64,000 bases of DNA from Methylovulum psychrotolerans (GTDB taxonomy: Bacteria > Pseudomonadota > Gammaproteobacteria > Methylococcales > Methylomonadaceae): NCBI RefSeq assembly GCF_002923755.1, contig NZ_PGFZ01000001.1:652146-716145 (forward strand). The letters run 5' to 3'. The position numbers and the translations under genes were made by a program. Numbering within the stretch: position 1 is the first letter of the stretch; each line of letters starts with the position of its first letter. Under the pieces are notes generated by a model, which did no database searches, was not told the DNA's origin, and saw only the letters and a list, made by a program, of their open reading frames with translations. Positions 41,753-51,517 of this stretch are shown here, piece by piece.

Positions 41753-42085
41753 TATAACCCCAATGGGTCTGTTTGCCGCCGCCCCTGGGGGCGGCGCAGA
41801 TATCGGGGCATGAGGCCGAGCCTGTCGCTCGTTCTTAATGCTTTTGGTGCGGCGCGCCGCTAAGCGTGCCGCGTTTACAGATTTCCGTGTTGTTAAAGAG
41901 CGGTGGCTTTCGCCAAGTTTCATCGGTTTTCACCAATCCTATAAGGCCTTTTCCCGCCGCTGGTGCGGCAAAACCGTATAGGGTTGGCCTGCGTGGGCCA
42001 TGCCCCGCCACGCCTGTCGGGCGCGTCCGTTTTTTTGTTTTGTGTTATGCTGTACCCTGCCGTACCCTGACCGCCGGTAACCCGG
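41753..42085 (-). other. Internal transcribed spacer, tRNA-Ala to 23S
   Basis: About 330 bp of spacer between tRNA-Ala and the 23S 5' end. It contains a boxA antitermination element (41891-41901). Short ORFs here are chance readings. No further tRNA is present. Confidence 0.8.
41891..41901 (-). promoter_or_regulatory. boxA antitermination site ahead of 23S
   Basis: GCTCTTTAACA on the minus strand, matching the boxA consensus bound by NusB/NusE. The same 11-mer occurs in the 16S leader at 44030-44040. Confidence 0.85.
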
Positions 42086-42161
42086 TGGTGGAGCCAAGGA
42101 GGATCGAACTCCTGACCTCCTGCGTGCAAGGCAGGCGCTCTCCCAGCTGAGCTATGGCCCC
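42086..42161 (-). tRNA. tRNA-Ala (anticodon TGC)
   Basis: A 76-nt cloverleaf with CCA encoded at the 3' end. The acceptor stem starts GGGGCCA, and the D-arm and T-arm (GTTCGATCC) are standard. The anticodon loop reads CTTGCAC. It lies in the 16S-23S spacer in the usual second position. Confidence 0.97.
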
Positions 42162-42205
42162 GTGGGGTGTGGCATCCAGGCCCTGGCACTGCCGTCTGGC
42201 GGCGG

Positions 42206-42282
<77 letters not shown>

Positions 42283-42345
42283 AAGGCTCATACCGTTTTG
42301 ACCGAAATAATGTGTTGTGGGCGCTCATGGCGGCCTGCGCCTTTG

Positions 42346-43877
<1,532 letters not shown>

Positions 43878-44029
43878 AAATCAGCTTTGCCACTTAATAA
43901 GATAAGCGGCCAATCTTGGTCCCGACAGAAAACTAAACGTAAATTTTGAATTGACGTGTTGTCTTGTATCGGCTATTTTATTGCGCAATAGCCGCCACAA
44001 GCACCCACACACATTATTTCGATCCGGTC

Positions 44030-44040
44030 TGTTAAAGAGC
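44030..44040 (-). promoter_or_regulatory. boxA antitermination site in the 16S leader
   Basis: GCTCTTTAACA on the minus strand, identical to the boxA preceding 23S. It lies between promoter P2 and the 16S 5' end, as expected for an rRNA antitermination signal. Confidence 0.88.
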
Positions 44041-44071
44041 GTCGGGGCTGTCACCCCGGCTAAGTCCGACT

Positions 44072-44099
44072 ATTATACAGAGCCAAACCAGCTTGTCAA
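44072..44099 (-). promoter_or_regulatory. rRNA promoter P2
   Basis: On the minus strand, TTGACA, a 16-bp spacer and TATAAT: perfect -35 and -10 boxes. An A-rich run of eight A lies just upstream of the -35 box, a possible UP element. Confidence 0.93.
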
Positions 44100-44209
44100 A
44101 TCTTTTTTTTCGTGCCGTTTTGAAGCAGGCTTCAAAACGGCACCGGGGCAACCATCCCGCCCCTTTTCCGCCCCGTGGGGCGCTTCACGTTTCCGGTGAA
44201 GAGCCGACT

Positions 44210-44237
44210 ATTATACTTACCTTTTTCCCTTCGTCAA
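44210..44237 (-). promoter_or_regulatory. rRNA promoter P1
   Basis: On the minus strand, TTGACG, a 16-bp spacer and TATAAT. The bases after the -10 box (AGTCGG) are the same as in P2, indicating tandem related promoters. It starts only about 18 bp past the upstream dehydrogenase stop. Confidence 0.9.
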
Positions 44238-44254
44238 TATTTATTTTATTATTT

Positions 44255-45121
44255 TTACTTATCCCGTTGTCCCGACTTGATTCTGTAAAGCGCGGAAATG
44301 TCTTCGTCACCATGCCCAGCCGCCATTAAGCCTTGATAATCAAGGACTGTCATCGCCGCCAATGGTATTTCAACCCCCGCCATTGCCGCCATCGCCTGAC
44401 AGATTTTTAAATCTTTATGGTGCAAGGCCAACTTAAAGCCCGGCGCAAAACTGCCGCTCACCATCGTCTTGCCACGATGGTCTAAAAACCAATTGCCCGC
44501 CGCACCGCCTGCCACCGCATCTATCACCAATTCCATCGGCAACTGTTGCGCTTGGGCAAAGGCCAGCGCTTCCGTCACCGCTTGGTTAATACCCGCACAC
44601 AACACTTGATTGACCGCCTTAGTCGCCTGCCCTGCCCCTGTCGCCCCCAAATGGATAACCCGCGCGGACATCGACTCCAATAATGGCCTAACACGGCCTA
44701 CTATCGCCGCCTCACCGCCGACCATCATCGACAAAGTGCCGTTTTTCGCACCTTCCACACCCCCCGAAACGGGCGCATCCAGAAACGCCACTTGCCGCAT
44801 AGCCAACATTGCCGCCGCTTGTTGCGCCGTGGCACTGCTGACGGTAGACATATCGACCACCACCGCTCCAGACTTAAGATGCGCCGCCAGCGCCGAAACC
44901 ACCGCCAACACATCACTATCCGCCGACACACACAGAAAAACCACATCCATATCGGCAGCAAGGGTTTCAAGCGTAGGGTAAGCCCGTACCGCTAACGCAT
45001 TGGCAAGGGCTTCGGCCTTAGCGGCAGTACGGTTATAGACTGCCGTCAAAAAACCCGCTTTAGCGAGATTTCTCGCCATCCCTTCGCCCATTGCCCCCAG
45101 GCCGACCATTGCCACCTGCAT
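44255..45121 (-). CDS. Beta-hydroxyacid dehydrogenase family NAD(P)-dependent oxidoreductase
   Basis: A 288-residue protein of the 3-hydroxyisobutyrate / tartronate semialdehyde reductase family. The Rossmann motif Gly-Leu-Gly-Ala-Met-Gly lies at residues 7-12, with Asp-Ala-Pro-Val-Ser-Gly-Gly and Gly-Ala-Thr-Gly-Ala-Gly-Gln-Ala-Thr-Lys holding the catalytic Lys. An Asn-Arg-Thr after the second strand suggests NADP rather than NAD. The exact substrate (hydroxyisobutyrate, tartronate semialdehyde, or a short aldehyde such as succinic semialdehyde) cannot be read. The speA stop lies 1 bp before its ATG, so they form an operon. Confidence 0.88.
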   Translation of the reverse strand: MQVAMVGLGAMGEGMARNLAKAGFLTAVYNRTAAKAEALANALAVRAYPTLETLAADMDVVFLCVSADSDVLAVVSALAAHLKSGAVVVDMSTVSSATAQQAAAMLAMRQVAFLDAPVSGGVEGAKNGTLSMMVGGEAAIVGRVRPLLESMSARVIHLGATGAGQATKAVNQVLCAGINQAVTEALAFAQAQQLPMELVIDAVAGGAAGNWFLDHRGKTMVSGSFAPGFKLALHHKDLKICQAMAAMAGVEIPLAAMTVLDYQGLMAAGHGDEDISALYRIKSGQRDK

Positions 45122-45122
45122 A

Positions 45123-46952
45123 TCACTTCTCCAGATAAGTATAGGCGTTCAAGCCAGCCACCAGCTCATTCTCATAATCTTGCCGTTGCTGGGCACTCAG
45201 CGGGCTATTCGCCAGCTTGGCACGGAACGCCGTTTTCAGCTCTTCGCTACTGATATGCACATAATCCAGCAATTCCGAAACATCCTCGCCTTCCTGCAAA
45301 TCGTAAAAATGGTAGCCCTTATCGTCAAGCTTGATATTGATAGAATGGGTGTCGCCGAACAGATTGTGCATATCCCCCAAAATCTCCTGATACGCCCCGA
45401 CCATAAAAAAGCCGATCAAATACGGTTGCTCGCTGTCAATGTCATGCACCGGCAAGGTCTTTTCCAGATTTTGCCCATCAATATATTGGTCGATACGCCC
45501 ATCGGAATCGCACGTTAAATCTTGGATAACCGCGCGGCGGGTCGGCTGCTCATCCAAGCGATGGATAGGCATGATAGGAAACAACTGGTCTATACCCCAA
45601 ATATCCGGCAAAGACTGGAACAGGGAGAAATTACAGAAAATCTTATCCGCCAATTTTTCATGTAATTCCTGCAAAATAGCCGCTTCATTCTGATTATTCG
45701 GATTCAAGGAATTTTGCAACTGCTGGCAGAAAATTGCGTAGTCATTTTCCGCTTCGGCCAAACCATTGATGCTCAGCTTATCGCGGGCAAATTTAGCGCG
45801 GGCTTCCGACAAATAAAAATGCGCGTCATGGTAAGCCTCAACCAAATTACGGCTGTCCGGCACGGCCAAAGCCGCCTGTTCATTACTGTAGACCGATTCA
45901 ATATCGGTGACATTGGTAATCAGCACCGCGTGATGCGCAGTCAATGCCCGGCCCGACTCGGTGATAATATCCGGCTGCGGCACTTGTTTTTCCGCACAAA
46001 TATCGGCAAAGCTACGGACAATATTGTGCGCATATTCGTCAAGGCTATAATTAATCGACGATTCGCGACGCGAACGGCTACCGTCATAATCCACACCTAA
46101 ACCGCCGCCCGCATCAACAATTTGAATCGCCGCGCCTAAACGGCGTAATTCCACATAAAATTGTCCCGCTTCTTTTAAGGCGATTTTAATGTCGTGGATA
46201 TTGGCGATTTGCGAACCCATGTGGAAGTGCATCAACTTTAAGCAATCCAGCAACCCCGCTTGCTTAAGACGCTCCACCAATTGCAGGACTTCGTAAGCAT
46301 GAAGGCCAAACTTGGATTTTTCGCCGCCGCTGTTTTGCCATTTGCCCGCACTGATGCTCGACAACCTGACCCGCAACCCTAACGAAGGCCGAATCTCCAA
46401 CTTAGCCGCCTCTTCGATAATCAGTTCCAACTCCAGCGGCTTTTCAATCACCAGGTATAAATTCAGACCCATTTGTAGGCCAATCAACGCCAAACGGATA
46501 TAGGCACGGTCTTTATAGCCATTACAGACCACCACCCCCTGATGCGACAAAGCCATAATTGCCAGCAACTCCGGCTTACTGCCTGCCTCCAGACCGATAT
46601 TATCCGCTGCCAAAATACCTTCTATCACTTGCCGCTGTTGGTTAACCTTAATCGGATAGACGGGCGTATACTTACCCGTATAGGCCAACTTGGCGCAAGC
46701 TTTTTTAAAGGCATTATCCAAACGGGTAACACGGTCTTTTAAAATGTCGGTAAAGCGCACCAGCACCGGCAACGACAACTGCTTGTCATTTAACGATTCG
46801 GCAATCTCGTACAAATCCAAAGCAATATCCTTATCGGCACTGGGCTTAACACACACATGCCCTTGCGCATTAATCGAGAAATAGCTGTCACCCCATAAAT
46901 CTATGGCGTAGGTTTGCGCAGATTGCTGGATAGTCCAGGATTTTAAGTTCAC
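45123..46952 (-). CDS. speA: Biosynthetic arginine decarboxylase
   Basis: A 609-residue PLP enzyme converting arginine to agmatine, the first step of one putrescine pathway. The PLP lysine is Lys102 in Val-Tyr-Pro-Ile-Lys-Val-Asn-Gln. Later motifs include His-Phe-His-Met-Gly-Ser-Gln-Ile and Asp-Ala-Gly-Gly-Gly-Leu-Gly-Val-Asp-Tyr-Asp-Gly, typical of the alanine racemase-fold SpeA group. It is slightly shorter than the E. coli enzyme (about 658 residues), lacking an N-terminal extension. It is first in an operon with the dehydrogenase gene. Confidence 0.95.
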   Translation of the reverse strand: MNLKSWTIQQSAQTYAIDLWGDSYFSINAQGHVCVKPSADKDIALDLYEIAESLNDKQLSLPVLVRFTDILKDRVTRLDNAFKKACAKLAYTGKYTPVYPIKVNQQRQVIEGILAADNIGLEAGSKPELLAIMALSHQGVVVCNGYKDRAYIRLALIGLQMGLNLYLVIEKPLELELIIEEAAKLEIRPSLGLRVRLSSISAGKWQNSGGEKSKFGLHAYEVLQLVERLKQAGLLDCLKLMHFHMGSQIANIHDIKIALKEAGQFYVELRRLGAAIQIVDAGGGLGVDYDGSRSRRESSINYSLDEYAHNIVRSFADICAEKQVPQPDIITESGRALTAHHAVLITNVTDIESVYSNEQAALAVPDSRNLVEAYHDAHFYLSEARAKFARDKLSINGLAEAENDYAIFCQQLQNSLNPNNQNEAAILQELHEKLADKIFCNFSLFQSLPDIWGIDQLFPIMPIHRLDEQPTRRAVIQDLTCDSDGRIDQYIDGQNLEKTLPVHDIDSEQPYLIGFFMVGAYQEILGDMHNLFGDTHSINIKLDDKGYHFYDLQEGEDVSELLDYVHISSEELKTAFRAKLANSPLSAQQRQDYENELVAGLNAYTYLEK

Positions 46953-47112
46953 TTATTGGCTCCGATGAATGGTTTTTTAATGGACAAGAAAAGACGGATA
47001 GCCCGCCAAGCCAACATTAGGGCGGCGGTTAGTCGGCTAAAGACAATAGGCGGCATTGTACACCAAGGCCAAGAAAATTAAGCCCAAACAACCCGAATTA
47101 TGTGCCGCCACC

Positions 47113-50100
47113 CTAACCCCGCTCATCCCACGCCTTATCCAAGCGTTTCGCCGAAATCGGATAAGCCGTTTTCAAATGCTGGGCGAACAGCGACACCCGA
47201 AACTCTTCCAGCATCCAACGGAAAGCCTCCTGCTCAGGCACAATAGTATTTTTGGGGGCTTTTTTCTCCACATCCTTCCAATAACGCAACACATAACGGT
47301 TCAGCTCTTGGACTTTTTGCGGGTTATTATCCAGCTTCTCCAAACGGTAACTAATCGCTTTCAGATAGCGCGGCAAAGCCTTTAGCTGCTCATAAGGGGT
47401 CGTGCGCAAAAAGCCTGCATAAACCAAAACCGCCAATTGCCCGTTGACATCGATGGCCAGCGGATCGTTAGCGTTCAGCCGCTGTAACTGCGCCTTAACC
47501 ACCGTGTACAAAGCCATCACCTCCAACGCCAACTTACCCGCATCATTCGCCACCAACATCAGCCCCGGCTTATTTTGCTGCAAGCTATGCTCAAAGGCCT
47601 GCTGGGTACGGATAATGCGCCCGTCCATAAAAACATGCTGCAAAATCAATTTCAGCATATCTTCCTTATAGGAAGCGGTAACGGCATGCTTAATGATCGG
47701 GTGCGCCGCTAAACGGTGGTAAGCCAGTTCAGCAGCGGCGGCTTGCAGATTATTTTTGCCCAAATAAGTGCATTCCTTACGCAACGACAACTGGAACAGC
47801 CGCAATAGACCCGCCTGATGCTCAGCCGCCGCTTTTTGCTCAGTGTCAAAAATCCGTACCCCCACCGCATCGCCTTCATCGACAATGGCCGGAAAGCCGA
47901 TAAAATTCTGCCCCTGCTGGATAAACGCATAAGTATCGGGCAAATCGTCAAATGCCCATTGGATACAGCCCGTGTAACTCAACTCATCAGCGGCAATCTG
48001 ATCAAAGCTTTGCACCGCCTGGATAGCGTGTTTTTGCTGCAATTTCTTCAAATCACGGCCATAATCCAAGAGCTTGCCTTGGTCATCAATCACCCGAAAA
48101 TTCATTTTTAAATGCTCGGTAACCCCATCCAGCACCCAGGCATTTAACGGCACAGCCTCACCCGTCAGCTTGCGCAAACGGTAACTCAGCCATTCTTGCA
48201 ACAACCCCTTAAAATCCGGCTCGATTTCCAAACAGCGTTTGACGGTTTCCGGTACGGGGACAAAGTGCTTGCGCAAGTTTTTCGGCAAGGCTTTAATCAA
48301 AGCGATACATTTTTCTTCCAACAAACCCGGTACCAACCAGTCAAACGGCACAGCCGACAATTGGTTTAACTGATGCACAGGAATCACCGCCGTCACCCCG
48401 TCCTCATCATGACCCGGCTCAAAACGGTATTGCAGCGGAATGGTCAGATTACCGATTTTCTTGCTATCAGGATAATCCCACTCGTTAACATAGCCCTCTT
48501 TCTCGCGGGTCAAATCTTCCTTAGTCAAAAACAGGAACTTCGGATTGGTTTTTTCAACCGTCTTGCGCCACTGGTCTAAAGTGATGCCATTGACCACCTC
48601 AGCAGGCAACTTAGCATCATAAAAACCATATAACCACAGCTCATCTTCAACCAAATCGACACGCCGCCCCTTATGCTGGATCATGCCGACTTCTTCCAGC
48701 AACTTTTGGTTTGCGACATAAAACGGCGCGTTGCTATGGTACTCATGGCTGACCAACGCCGATTGGATAAACAACTCCCGCGCCGATTTTGCATCCACCC
48801 GCTCATAAGGGATTTTCCGCCCCGCCTGCAAGGTCAGGCCATATAACAAGGTGCGCTCATACACCGCACTGCGTCCGGCTTTTTTCTCCCAATGCGGGTC
48901 ATAATAATTATGCTTAACCAAATGCCCCGCGCAATGCTCTATCCATTCCGGTTCAATCCGCGCCACCGTCCGCGCATACACCTTACTGGTCTCGACCTGC
49001 TCCGCCGCCATAATCCACTTCGGTTTCAGCTTATGCACCCCAGACCCAGGGAAAATGAAAAACTTTAGACCCCGCGCGCCCAAATACTCGTACTGCTCAT
49101 GGCGGAAACCGATATTCGACAACAGCCCCGTCAACAACGCGCGGTGGATATTCTCATAAGGCAACGGCGGCGCATCTGCCGCCGCCAGCGTAACGGCGGG
49201 GGCATTCAAGTGCATCTTCAAATCCCCCTTCACCGCCTGCAAAATTTGCGCATGAATATCAAACCACTCGCGCATCCGCATATACGACAAGAAATTATCC
49301 GTACAGTATTTACGCAATTTGCTGTTCGACAAATGCTTTTTCTGTTCCTCGTAAGTGTTCCAAACATTCAGCAACGTCAAAAAATCCGATTCGGGATGCC
49401 GGAACGCCGCATGTTTAGCATCCGCCTGCCCCATCTTATCGGCAGGCTTTTCACGCGGGTCTTGCACACTTAAGGCCGCGACAATAATCGCCACCTCATG
49501 CAGACAACCTTCATCATGGGCCGCCACCAACATCCGCGCCAACTTAGGGTCAGTCGGAAACTTCGCCAACTGCCGCCCGACATCAGTCAACTGCCCCGCT
49601 TTATCCAAGGCATTGACCTCTTGCAGCATGGTCTTGCCGTCACGGATCATTTTGTCATCAGGCGGCTCGATAAACGGAAAATCCTCAATATCACCCAATT
49701 TCAACGCCGCCATCTGCAAAATGACCGCCGACAAATTAGTGCGCATGATCTCCGGCTCGGTAAACTCCGGCCTGGCAATATAGTCCTCGCGCGAATACAG
49801 ACGGATACAAATCCCTTCCGCGACCCGCCCGCACCGTCCGGCGCGTTGGTTAGCGCTGGATTGCGACACCCGCTCAATCGGCAAACGCTGGATTTTACTG
49901 CGGTGGCTATAGCGGCTAATCCGCGCATGTCCGGTATCAATCACCCCGCGTATGCCCGGCACCGTCAACGAGGTTTCCGCAACGTTAGTCGCCAAAACAA
50001 TGCGCAACTTGCCACCCTTAGGGTTAAACACCCGCTCCTGCTCACTGACGCTCAGCTTAGAATACAGCGGCAAAATCTCATACTGGGTGGGATGATGCTT

Positions 50101-51042
50101 TTTTAACGAATCCGTGGTTTCCCTAATTTCCCGCTCACCGCTTAAAAAAATCAGAATATCGCCGCGCAAATCGCGGGTCAGTTCATCGACCGCATCGAGA
50201 ATCGCATTCTGCAAATCATCAGTGGTCTCATCGTTTTCCTCGTCCTCGTCCTTTTGCTCAATAGGGCGATAACGGATGTCCACCGGATACGTCCGCCCCG
50301 ACACCTCAATAATCGGCGCATTATCAAAATGTTCGGAAAACCGTTTGGTATCAATGGTCGCCGACGTAATGACCAGCTTTAAATCCGGGCGTTTCGGCAA
50401 CAGCCACTTCATATAGCCGATCAAAAAATCAATATTCAGACTGCGCTCATGCGCCTCGTCAATAATAATGGTGTCGTACTGGTTCAGATACGGGTCATTT
50501 TGCGACTCCGCCAGCAAAATCCCGTCCGTCATCAGCTTAACCAACGATTCGGCATGGGTTTTGTCATTAAAACGGATTTTATAGCCCACCGACTTGCCAA
50601 TCGTTTCGCCCAATTCCTCGGCAATCCGATCCGCCACCGTCCGCGCCGCAATCCGGCGCGGCTGGGTATGGCCGATAAATCCCGCCGCTCCCCGGCCAAT
50701 CGACAAACAGATTTTCGGCAACTGCGTGGTCTTTCCCGATCCCGTTTCCCCGCACACCACCACCACCTGATGGTTTTTAATCAGCTCGGCAATCTCATCC
50801 TTCTTACCCGTAACGGGCAAATCGGGGAAATTCAGCGGCGGGATACTGGCAAGGCGGCGGTTACGCAACGCCACCGAGTTATCGATACGGCCAGCCAGCG
50901 CCGCCAAAGCCCCGTCTATCGGCTTGCCTTTCTTGGCATCCTGACGGAAACGGTCTAACTGCCGTTTCAGCGCGTGGCGGTCTTGGTTCAGACACAGAGG
51001 TAACTGGCGGGTGAGTTGTTGGATAAGTTCGTTGCTGGACAT
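47113..51042 (-). CDS. hrpA: ATP-dependent RNA helicase HrpA
   Basis: A 1309-residue DEAH-box helicase. Walker A is Gly-Glu-Thr-Gly-Ser-Gly-Lys-Thr-Thr (about residue 96), motif II Asp-Glu-Ala-His, motif III Ser-Ala-Thr and motif VI Gln-Arg-Ala-Gly-Arg-Cys-Gly-Arg. The helicase core is followed by winged-helix/ratchet domains and the long C-terminal DUF3418-type region specific to HrpA. In E. coli HrpA acts on mRNA and rescues collided ribosomes. Length matches the E. coli protein (about 1300). It is monocistronic. Confidence 0.96.
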   Translation of the reverse strand: MSSNELIQQLTRQLPLCLNQDRHALKRQLDRFRQDAKKGKPIDGALAALAGRIDNSVALRNRRLASIPPLNFPDLPVTGKKDEIAELIKNHQVVVVCGETGSGKTTQLPKICLSIGRGAAGFIGHTQPRRIAARTVADRIAEELGETIGKSVGYKIRFNDKTHAESLVKLMTDGILLAESQNDPYLNQYDTIIIDEAHERSLNIDFLIGYMKWLLPKRPDLKLVITSATIDTKRFSEHFDNAPIIEVSGRTYPVDIRYRPIEQKDEDEENDETTDDLQNAILDAVDELTRDLRGDILIFLSGEREIRETTDSLKKHHPTQYEILPLYSKLSVSEQERVFNPKGGKLRIVLATNVAETSLTVPGIRGVIDTGHARISRYSHRSKIQRLPIERVSQSSANQRAGRCGRVAEGICIRLYSREDYIARPEFTEPEIMRTNLSAVILQMAALKLGDIEDFPFIEPPDDKMIRDGKTMLQEVNALDKAGQLTDVGRQLAKFPTDPKLARMLVAAHDEGCLHEVAIIVAALSVQDPREKPADKMGQADAKHAAFRHPESDFLTLLNVWNTYEEQKKHLSNSKLRKYCTDNFLSYMRMREWFDIHAQILQAVKGDLKMHLNAPAVTLAAADAPPLPYENIHRALLTGLLSNIGFRHEQYEYLGARGLKFFIFPGSGVHKLKPKWIMAAEQVETSKVYARTVARIEPEWIEHCAGHLVKHNYYDPHWEKKAGRSAVYERTLLYGLTLQAGRKIPYERVDAKSARELFIQSALVSHEYHSNAPFYVANQKLLEEVGMIQHKGRRVDLVEDELWLYGFYDAKLPAEVVNGITLDQWRKTVEKTNPKFLFLTKEDLTREKEGYVNEWDYPDSKKIGNLTIPLQYRFEPGHDEDGVTAVIPVHQLNQLSAVPFDWLVPGLLEEKCIALIKALPKNLRKHFVPVPETVKRCLEIEPDFKGLLQEWLSYRLRKLTGEAVPLNAWVLDGVTEHLKMNFRVIDDQGKLLDYGRDLKKLQQKHAIQAVQSFDQIAADELSYTGCIQWAFDDLPDTYAFIQQGQNFIGFPAIVDEGDAVGVRIFDTEQKAAAEHQAGLLRLFQLSLRKECTYLGKNNLQAAAAELAYHRLAAHPIIKHAVTASYKEDMLKLILQHVFMDGRIIRTQQAFEHSLQQNKPGLMLVANDAGKLALEVMALYTVVKAQLQRLNANDPLAIDVNGQLAVLVYAGFLRTTPYEQLKALPRYLKAISYRLEKLDNNPQKVQELNRYVLRYWKDVEKKAPKNTIVPEQEAFRWMLEEFRVSLFAQHLKTAYPISAKRLDKAWDERG

Positions 51043-51148
51043 TAAATAGGTAGTGGGTGCTGCTGTGGGGTGGAAAGATAAGGAAGGGAAAAGCGAAAAT
51101 ACGTTAACGACTTCTTTAGCAAAAATTAAGGCTTAAACCAGAAAACGC

Positions 51149-51382
51149 TCAACTCATTAAGTCTTGGCTACGCTCAAATAAACGGTCATCCGCCGCAATA
51201 TCAGGTGCGAGTAAACGCTCTGATAATTTACCCGTCACAGGTTTAGAAACGGTTTCCTGATTACGCAACCGATACTTATCATCAGGCATCGGCTGCCCCT
51301 CCACTAATCCCAAACGGAATTGCCGGACTAAACGATAAAGCTCAGTCAACTTATCGGCAGGAATAGGATTAATTTCATCCAT
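51149..51382 (-). CDS. Small protein of unknown function next to the LRR-Roc-TIR gene
   Basis: A 77-residue, charged, soluble-looking protein with a predicted N-terminal helix (Asp-Lys-Leu-Thr-Glu-Leu-Tyr-Arg-Leu-Val-Arg). I recognise no family. It lies 135 bp downstream of the large LRR-Roc-COR-TIR gene on the same strand and could be co-transcribed. No strong ribosome site is visible. It may be a partner of that gene or an unrelated small gene. Confidence 0.5.
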   Translation of the reverse strand: MDEINPIPADKLTELYRLVRQFRLGLVEGQPMPDDKYRLRNQETVSKPVTGKLSERLLAPDIAADDRLFERSQDLMS

Positions 51383-51517
51383 AATTTGTTCTTGTACTCA
51401 CATTTTATCTGCCTTTTATGAATTGTCAGCATTTACAGACCCGCCCCAAATAACCGGACGCAACCAACTGCCCGCTATTTTACCCGATAGCTTTAACCGC
51501 CACAGCCTAAAAACCAC

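Larger units (their letters stand above)
43878..44254 (-). promoter_or_regulatory. rRNA operon leader and promoter region
   Basis: About 375 bp between the 16S 5' end and the dehydrogenase stop, with no gene. It holds two tandem promoters, a boxA, and a perfect 15-bp hairpin (44112-44143) between the promoters. Another GC-rich hairpin, CGCCCC-GT-GGGGCG, lies at 44170-44183. Confidence 0.85.
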
